Assembly: GCA_028554755.1 (NCBI GenBank)
Contig: JAPTOF010000015.1
Coordinates: 10,520,501-10,584,500 of the forward strand
Length of the DNA: 64,000 bases
From: Cordia subcordata
Taxonomy: Eukaryota > Streptophyta > Magnoliopsida > Boraginales > Cordiaceae
Reading direction: 5' to 3'
Shown: in pieces, positions 58,711 to 64,000 of the stretch
How positions within the stretch are numbered: the first letter of the stretch is position 1
Layout: each line of letters begins with the position of its first letter
Translations under genes and position numbers: made by a program
Notes under the pieces: model-generated
Databases searched by the model: none
What the model saw: only the letters and a program-made list of their open reading frames with translations
Told to the model about the DNA's origin: nothing

Positions 58711-59122
58711 AAGGTTGGAAGGAGGATGCTGGTTTGCACAAAAAACGAAAAAAGAAACGCCGAAGAGGAGTAAAAAATTCGCTGATCTACTGGCCACGTT
58801 TGGTGGCCTTTTAGGAGTTCGATCGATGATCCGTTTATTTTCATGTGTTTGTCTCGACAAGAAGAGTAAGCTGCTAAAATTTTGCGATGATCCGACGGTC
58901 GGATTGTAAGATACAAGCAGGTCAAGTATTGCGAGTTTGTGGTTAAAACAGTCAAACAAAAGGCCTAACCAGCATTGACCGAAGGGCTGCAGGGGTTCGA
59001 CCGTGTTGACTGAGGGTCTTCTCACCGTTTTTCGATGTCCTGAATCCGTTTTTGGGGTCAGTTCTACCAATTTCTTGCTAGATTGTTGATTTTTAACGAA
59101 TTTGTGCATAAGAGCTGTGACG

Positions 59123-59880
59123 ATGACCGGTACGAAGTTTGAAAACTTCAACTTGTGGAGGAATACTATCGAGGACCTGTTGGTATAGAAAGGCCTTGAT
59201 AAAGTGCTAGAAGAGGCGAAACCAGAATAAGTCAATGATAAGAAGTGAAAGTCCCTATAACGAAGAGCCGTAAGTACAATTCGATTGGCGTTAGCACTGC
59301 AAATTGAATGTCATGTGATTGATGAGACGACGATGAGCGGTGTGTTCGACAAGTTGGAGAATATTTATGAGTCGAAGTCAATCACCAACCGATTTTGTTT
59401 GAGGACAGAGCTTTACTCGTTTAAGATGGAAGAGGGAACCGTTATCCACGATCACATTAACAAATTCAACGAGTTAGTGGTCAAGTTTATAAGTATTGAG
59501 GAGCCTGATAAGAGAATTATGGATGAAGAACAAGCACTCGTACTACTATCTTCCTTGCTGAAGTCATACAAGCCGTTCATGCAATCAATCCTCATTGGGA
59601 AAAGACTCTTGAGCTAAACGAAGTCACCACGCTTTTGAGAGAGAACGAGAGGATGTTAGGAAGAAGTAATGTGCCTAGTGGAGATCAAGCACTAACTGTT
59701 GAAGTTTCGAATCAAGGAAGGAGTTTTGGAAGAAGAAATTCTCACAGAGGTAGATGGAGATCAAAAAGCCGAGCTCGGGATGGAGAAGACGATTAAGAGT
59801 GCTGCTACTATAGAGAGAAGGGCCATATCCAACCAAGATGTCCTAGATTGAGAGAGGACATGAAGAGCCTTAGAGAGTAG
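59123..59880 (+). pseudogene. gag: Element J gag (UBN2-type)
   Basis: Starts MTGTKFENFNLWRNTIEDLL, with stops at W- or Q-type positions up to 59260, then is open 59285-59617: LALALQIECHVIDETTMSGV, FDKLENIYESKSITNRFCLR, FKMEEGTVIHDHINKFNELV. This is the plant copia gag domain (UBN2 / Retrotran_gag_2). The nucleocapsid knuckle at 59800-59841 reads C-x2-Y-x4-H-x4-C; the second Cys has become Tyr by G to A. It would form the particle and bind element RNA. Confidence 0.88.
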
Positions 59881-60487
59881 AGATCTAAGGGCAAGGAGAA
59901 GGTTTATGGCGAGGACTCTGCGAACCTTGTTGACGATGATGATAGTGATAATAGTGAGATTATTTTGATGGCGGTTAGTGGGGACGCTAATGAAGGCTCA
60001 AAATAGAAGAAGACTCACTGGGTGTTGGATTCAGCGGGAACGTTTCATGTTTGTAGTGATAGAGCTAGTTTCAACACTTTGCTTTTAAGGAAGAGGCTTG
60101 GAAATATCACTGTTGGGAATAACCAGAAGATGAAAGTTGCTGGCATTGAAAGAGTTCACCTGAGGCTCAACAATGGTAGTATCAAGACTATCTCTAATGT
60201 AAGGTATGTGCCATCTTGTGTGTCCAACATAATTTCGCTGTGTGAGTTGGCATTAAGAGGGTACAAGTACATTGGTGAAGGAAACTGCTGCAAAGTATAT
60301 CATGGAGAGGAGCAAGTTCTTGAAGGGAGGAAGAACGAGAAGCACGTGTGCTACTTGGAGGAATGTACCGCATTGAGAGATGAACGCGACAAGTGTGAAG
60401 AAGCTCAAGTGAAGGCTGAGAAGAAAAGAAGAGTGATGTTCTCGCCTACTGTGGAGATTCTTGGCATTTCTCGCCAAGGGAGGAATT
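59881..60487 (+). CDS. Element J protease, and end of the element's coding part
   Basis: In-frame block KKTHWVLDSAGTFHVCSDRA (Asp-Ser-Ala active site, just after a stop at 60004) followed by NTLLLRKRLGNITVGNNQKM, NVRYVPSCVSNIISLCELAL and GYKYIGEG: the copia retropepsin. The frame is open from 60022 across 200 codons into the 3' LTR. Before the LTR is a charged helix (DERDKCEEAQVKAEKKRR). No integrase, RT or RNase H exists between here and the 3' LTR, so J encodes only gag and protease. PPT-like aagggaggaattt at 60476-60487. Confidence 0.85.
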
Positions 60488-60924
60488 TGTTGGGTTATGG
60501 CTCAAATGTTAAGCCCAAGTCCATATTGAAATTAGGAAATAGTCTTAATGAGAGTCAAAATTTTAGTTATGATAAGAGTCTTAGTTATGGTAGGATTGAT
60601 AGATTAGGAAATCTTTTGTCTTAGAGGACAAGGAAATCTCCTCTATAAATAGGACTCTTGCATTAGTTGTAAGGTGTGTGTCTTGCAATAGGTCTAGACT
60701 GAGAGAGAGAGAGAGAGCCATTGTAAGAGTGCCGTGAGGGAGGGTTTAGACTTTTCTATCCGTGCATAAAGTCCTATTCGGTTTATACTCTTTTATATCT
60801 AGTGGAGTTTTTCGTGGAAGTAGACAGAGGGCCGAACCACGTTTAATTGTGCATACTCTTTTCTCGTTACTCGTGCTTTAATTCCGCTGTGTGAGTATGT
60901 GTTACGCGTCCTAATTTCCTAACA
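60488..60924 (+). mobile_element. Element J 3' LTR
   Basis: 437 bases, same start and end as the 5' LTR but with about 42 extra bases (60860-60900, tcgttactcgtgctttaatt and after). Ends TTTCCTAACA, then TAACA. Confidence 0.92.
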
Positions 60925-61605
60925 TAACACTATGAAATCAGCAGGTTACACAAACCCACCTACCTGGACCATAACGTCCTTTATCACACCCCTATGTCTA
61001 CACTCGGACCTATCAGCTAGCTGAAGAATAACATGTGTAAGGGACAACTCACCTAGACCTAGCTGTTAATAGACAGGGTAGGCAATGAGATTCACACTAG
61101 ACCCTAAATCTAGTAAGGCGTGATCAATCTGGGTATCACGGATCTTACAAGGAATGATGAAAGCTCCGAGGTCACTCATTTTGGCCGGAAGGCCCAAAGT
61201 ACAAATACTACTCACATTTTCTATAAGCTTCACCTTTTTAGGAATGTTTGATGACCTACGCTTCCTTGTACAAAGATCCTTAAAGAACTTTGAATAAGGG
61301 GAAATGGAAATAATTGTTTCTATCAAAAGAAGATTGACCTTAAGGTCCTTAAGATGCTCCAAGATCTTGAAAAACCTAGAATCCTCACTAGGTCTAGGCC
61401 TTTTTAAGGTGGATGGGAAGAGAACTCTAGGTGCAACATCTCTAGACACATAAGAATTATCAATAGGTTTCTTTCCCTTCCCGATGAGGGCGGGAAATGC
61501 TATTTTCTCCATGGTCTCTAATTGGCGCGACGCTCTTAACAGGACCCTTTCTAGAATCCCTCTTAACAGGGCTACTTTGTGCTTCTCTAGACTTGGAAGA
61601 ACCAC
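60925..61605 (-). pseudogene. pro: Element B protease and gag-pro linker
   Basis: Minus strand. Open 61066-61605: a Lys/Arg-rich linker (FFKILEHLKDLKVNLLLIE), IPCKIRDTQIDHALLDLGSS with the active site DLGS, then VNLIAYPVY and a stop. Beyond, LTHVILQLADRSECRHRGVI, KDVMVQVGGFV (then a stop) and PADFIV, where element J interrupts. The protein resumes at 58301. It is the same domain as element C at 2646-3268/29234. Confidence 0.85.
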
Positions 61606-62483
61606 TAGGTACAGGCAACTCCTACCCTATTATCCATTATCTTACCACTCCTAAGAGTGGTAACGGCCTTAGCCTGGGCCTGAGGGGGATAAGTGGTGTC
61701 GGTGGAGGAATAGGATTTGACTCTAGGGTTCACTTGGCAATTTCTTGAGATCTCTAGCACTCAACTACGTGGCAATCTATCCTAACTGTGTCTCAAACCT
61801 AGCCATCTGTTGCCTATAGCTAGCCATCTCTTACCTATTATCAATTAACTCCTGTTACTGGCTAGCTAATGCTTGTTACTGATTCTGAATAAACTGCATT
61901 AACTTTATCATATCATTGCTAGGAGGCTGGCTACTAGAAGGAGCAAGTAAAGCCTAGGGTTGAGGAGCACTAGTGAGACCGGGCTGATTAAGATGATAGA
62001 AACCTGGGGGATATTGAGGATGGGGTTGTTATTGAGGTAGAGCTTGGGCATGTGAACTAGACTCATGTTGACCTTGTCTCCAAGAAAATTTGAGGTTGTC
62101 TCTTCAACCCAGATTGTATATGTTTGAGTATGGATTATAATCATAAGAATAACTTTGGGTGGCACACACTTGCTCTTTCATGAATTCGGGAAATTGGGAT
62201 GCTAAAGGGTAAGCTATGAGACGACTCAGAGCACAATGCACAAACCTTAACAACTAAAGAGGCGGAGGAAGAACCTATGGACCTAGTTTTATCACCATGA
62301 GACGAAAGAGACAAAAAAGACAAAAAAGAAATAAAAAAATGAATTGATCTAGCTTCTTTGTTAAAGCCTCTACCTTAGCGAGTAAATCTAAAGAAACTTC
62401 AACCTCATTAACACATTTCCTATTACCTCCCCGACTAGACCTTTTTATAGCAAAATTTTGAAAAGAATTTTTGATTATCAACT
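61606..62483 (-). pseudogene. Element B gag, C-terminal part
   Basis: Minus strand, frame-shifted: NSFQNFAIKRSSRGGNRKCV, LDLLAKVEALTKKLDQF, then CALCSESSHSLPFS, a knuckle (C-x2-C-x4-H-x4-S) whose last Cys is lost. A Pro/Gln/Asn-rich linker with stops covers 61606-62160. Confidence 0.7.
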
Positions 62484-63317
62484 TCATTTTCTCCCATGCT
62501 TAATCGGTCTCAAAAGATAGAAGCCACCACCGAAGGCGGCATTCACCATCATCCTATTTTGTTCATTTAAACCTAGAAAGAAATATTGAAATAGGTCATG
62601 ATTGACATACCGGTGGTGTGGACATTGTATAAGAAGGTCTTTGAATCTCTCCCAAGCCTCATGAAAGGATTCTAGATCATGTTGGGAGAAAGTCATAATG
62701 GCGGTCCTAAGGTCAGCCATCTTGGCCATGGGATAAAAGTTTTGAAAGAACTTAGATTGAAGCTCAGCTTATGTAGTAATGCAACCATTAGATAAAGAAT
62801 GCAACCAAGCCTTAGCCTTATCCTTAAGAGAGAAAGGAAACAATCTTAGACGTATGACCTCTTGGGAGACATTGGGGACATGGAGAGTGGAACTCATCTC
62901 AACAAAATTAGTGATATGCTCTAAAAGACTCTCATTTCTTCTCCCATAAAAGGAAGAAAGCATGGCCAACATATTAGACTTAATCTCGAAGTTCGCCTCC
63001 CCCAAACCCAAAATTTGAATAGCCAAATTAGGCTCAAAGGCTTCAGGGAGAAAGAATTGGCTAAGAGTGGGTTTCTCATCTAAAGATGGATTCGATCTAT
63101 GGGCTTCTTGTCTAAAATAATCTTGGGCTTGATGCCTATGGTGATCATGAAGTGGAATGGGATTCATTGAAGGAATAGGAGGATTAGGGGGATGATTGGG
63201 ATCGGCTATCTCCTTAAGAAAATCTCCTAATTTCCTAAAATGCCTTGCAATCCTATCGAGTTCAGGATTAAGAGGAACTACGGGATTTCTAAGGGATCTC
63301 CTACCAAGCATACACAA
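62484..63317 (-). pseudogene. gag: Element B gag (capsid part), one stop and shift
   Basis: Minus strand from MCMLGRRSLRNPVVPLNPEL at 63317. FEPNLAIQILGLGEANFEIK and LKDKAKAWLHSLSNGCITT are followed by a stop (TAA where TGG, Trp, is usual) at 62769. The same frame goes on as AELQSKFFQNFYPMAKMADL, FHEAWERFKDLLIQCPHHRY, ending near 62484. This is the Retrotrans_gag domain of Athila-like elements. The start is the first ATG after the primer site in this frame. Apart from the one stop the capsid part is well kept. Confidence 0.88.
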
Positions 63318-63518
63318 ACTATCCTAACTCTGGCCACTTGAACCCCTGAAAACTGCAATATTCCTAAAACTATAACAAATAAACCATAATCCTAGAAAGT
63401 CTACTAAAAACAAAAAAAAAGCTGAAACAGCTAAACAAGAACTAAGCAAGATAATGTACACAGTAAACAAGATAAGCAATTATGAATAACACAAGCAAAT
63501 AATGCAAACCACTGTGTC

Positions 63519-63536
63519 TCCTCGGTAGAAGTGCCA
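63519..63536 (-). other. Primer-binding site of element B
   Basis: Minus strand TGGCACTTCTACCGAGGA: 12 of 18 match the tRNA-Asp complement. Six bases from the LTR end. Confidence 0.75.
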
Positions 63537-63542
63537 AGATCT

Positions 63543-64000
63543 TGGTGTGTCTTTTGAGTGCAAGCCCTCAAAGATTCGCAAGCGTACAGATTGTATAGAA
63601 TAGTGTGTATGAATGTGGGTGTCGAACCATAGGAAGGCATGAATTTGTGGAAGAAATTCTATGCTAGCATGCTCTAGAAGAAGCTTAAAAAGAAGACCAA
63701 AACTAACATATTTTTGTACTTTTTGGATTTTTAGGATCTAAGGGAGAAAGACAAAAGATTACACTATAAATGCACTAAGGAAAAAACGGAAAGAACTAAG
63801 CTAATTTAGGGGATTGAAACAAGGGAAAGGTGATCGGGTTACCTACACTTGTGAATGGGTGATTTAGTGCCTCTATGCTATGGGATTCGAGGATTGGATT
63901 TTATACATAAAGCTTCTAAAACTAAGTAAGTAACTAGTGTCCTAATTACACCCTAGGACTCGGTGCGGGTCTATCCCTAAGCGTGCACACTTAGAGTTAC
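63543..64000 (-). mobile_element. Element B 5' LTR, partial
   Basis: The 3' 458 bases of the 5' LTR (minus strand), ending GACACACCA at 63543. Runs off the window. Aligns base by base with 51768-52225. Confidence 0.9.

Noticed and set aside
1..64000. Integrated pararetrovirus or other virus
   Set aside because: All pol pieces have retrotransposon order and primer sites, with integrase and LTRs; no movement protein or viral coat domain was seen.

Overview
The window is nuclear, heterochromatin-like DNA of a flowering plant: AT-rich and built almost wholly of old LTR retrotransposons inserted into one another. The evidence is plant-type Ty3/gypsy primer-binding sites resembling the 3' end of tRNA-Asp, Ty1/copia sites resembling initiator tRNA-Met (TGGTATCAGAG), Athila/Tat-style gag and pol, and an ATHILA ORF-1-like reading frame. 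I see no convincing host gene, rRNA, tRNA gene or CRISPR array. The species cannot be named from this sequence. Element letters (A to J) are mine.

Layout, left half. Element C (Ty3/gypsy, + strand) enters from the left edge: 5' LTR to 776, gag and protease to 3268. Its protease is cut by a copia element G (LTRs 3269-4739 and 27666-29233), flanked by GAGGA/GATGA. Inside G sits array A (6904-23635), LTR-internal-LTR-internal-LTR, and each A internal region carries the same solo LTR of family B (9752-11595 and 17876-19751) in the same 5-bp target GCATG. Element C resumes at 29234, is broken again by an antisense solo LTR of family A (29770-31346, AATCA/AATCG), and reaches its own truncated 3' LTR at 33695. 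Nesting depth is four: C > G > A > solo B.

Layout, right half. From 34399 come an antisense copia remnant (H), a solo LTR D2, unassigned promoter-like sequence with a palindrome array (37862-38046), an antisense LTR F disrupted by LTR E, and the Ty3/gypsy element D (5' LTR 42355-43721, gag, protease, RT, RNase H, integrase, ATHILA ORF-1-like frame). The 3' region of D is interrupted by element B on the minus strand (51768 to beyond 64000), the best-preserved element, with an integrase core still open for 247 codons. B is interrupted by J (58302-60924), a small copia element with only gag and protease.

How parts work together. B and D carry the full gag-pro-RT-RNase H-integrase set. A and C lack RT, RNase H and integrase and would have needed a partner such as B, with which they share primer site, 3' module and LTR start. 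J likewise needs an autonomous copia partner. All are decayed by stops and frameshifts, many of them transitions as expected from long cytosine methylation.

The most interesting signals are in non-coding parts: a stem-loop repeated in LTRs of families A, B, C and F with paired base changes; a duplicated hairpin plus polypurine module in the 3' regions of A, B and C whose terminal copies have GNRA-type loops; a six-copy palindrome array upstream of a TATA box; and a two-zinc-knuckle reading frame in place of gag in element A.
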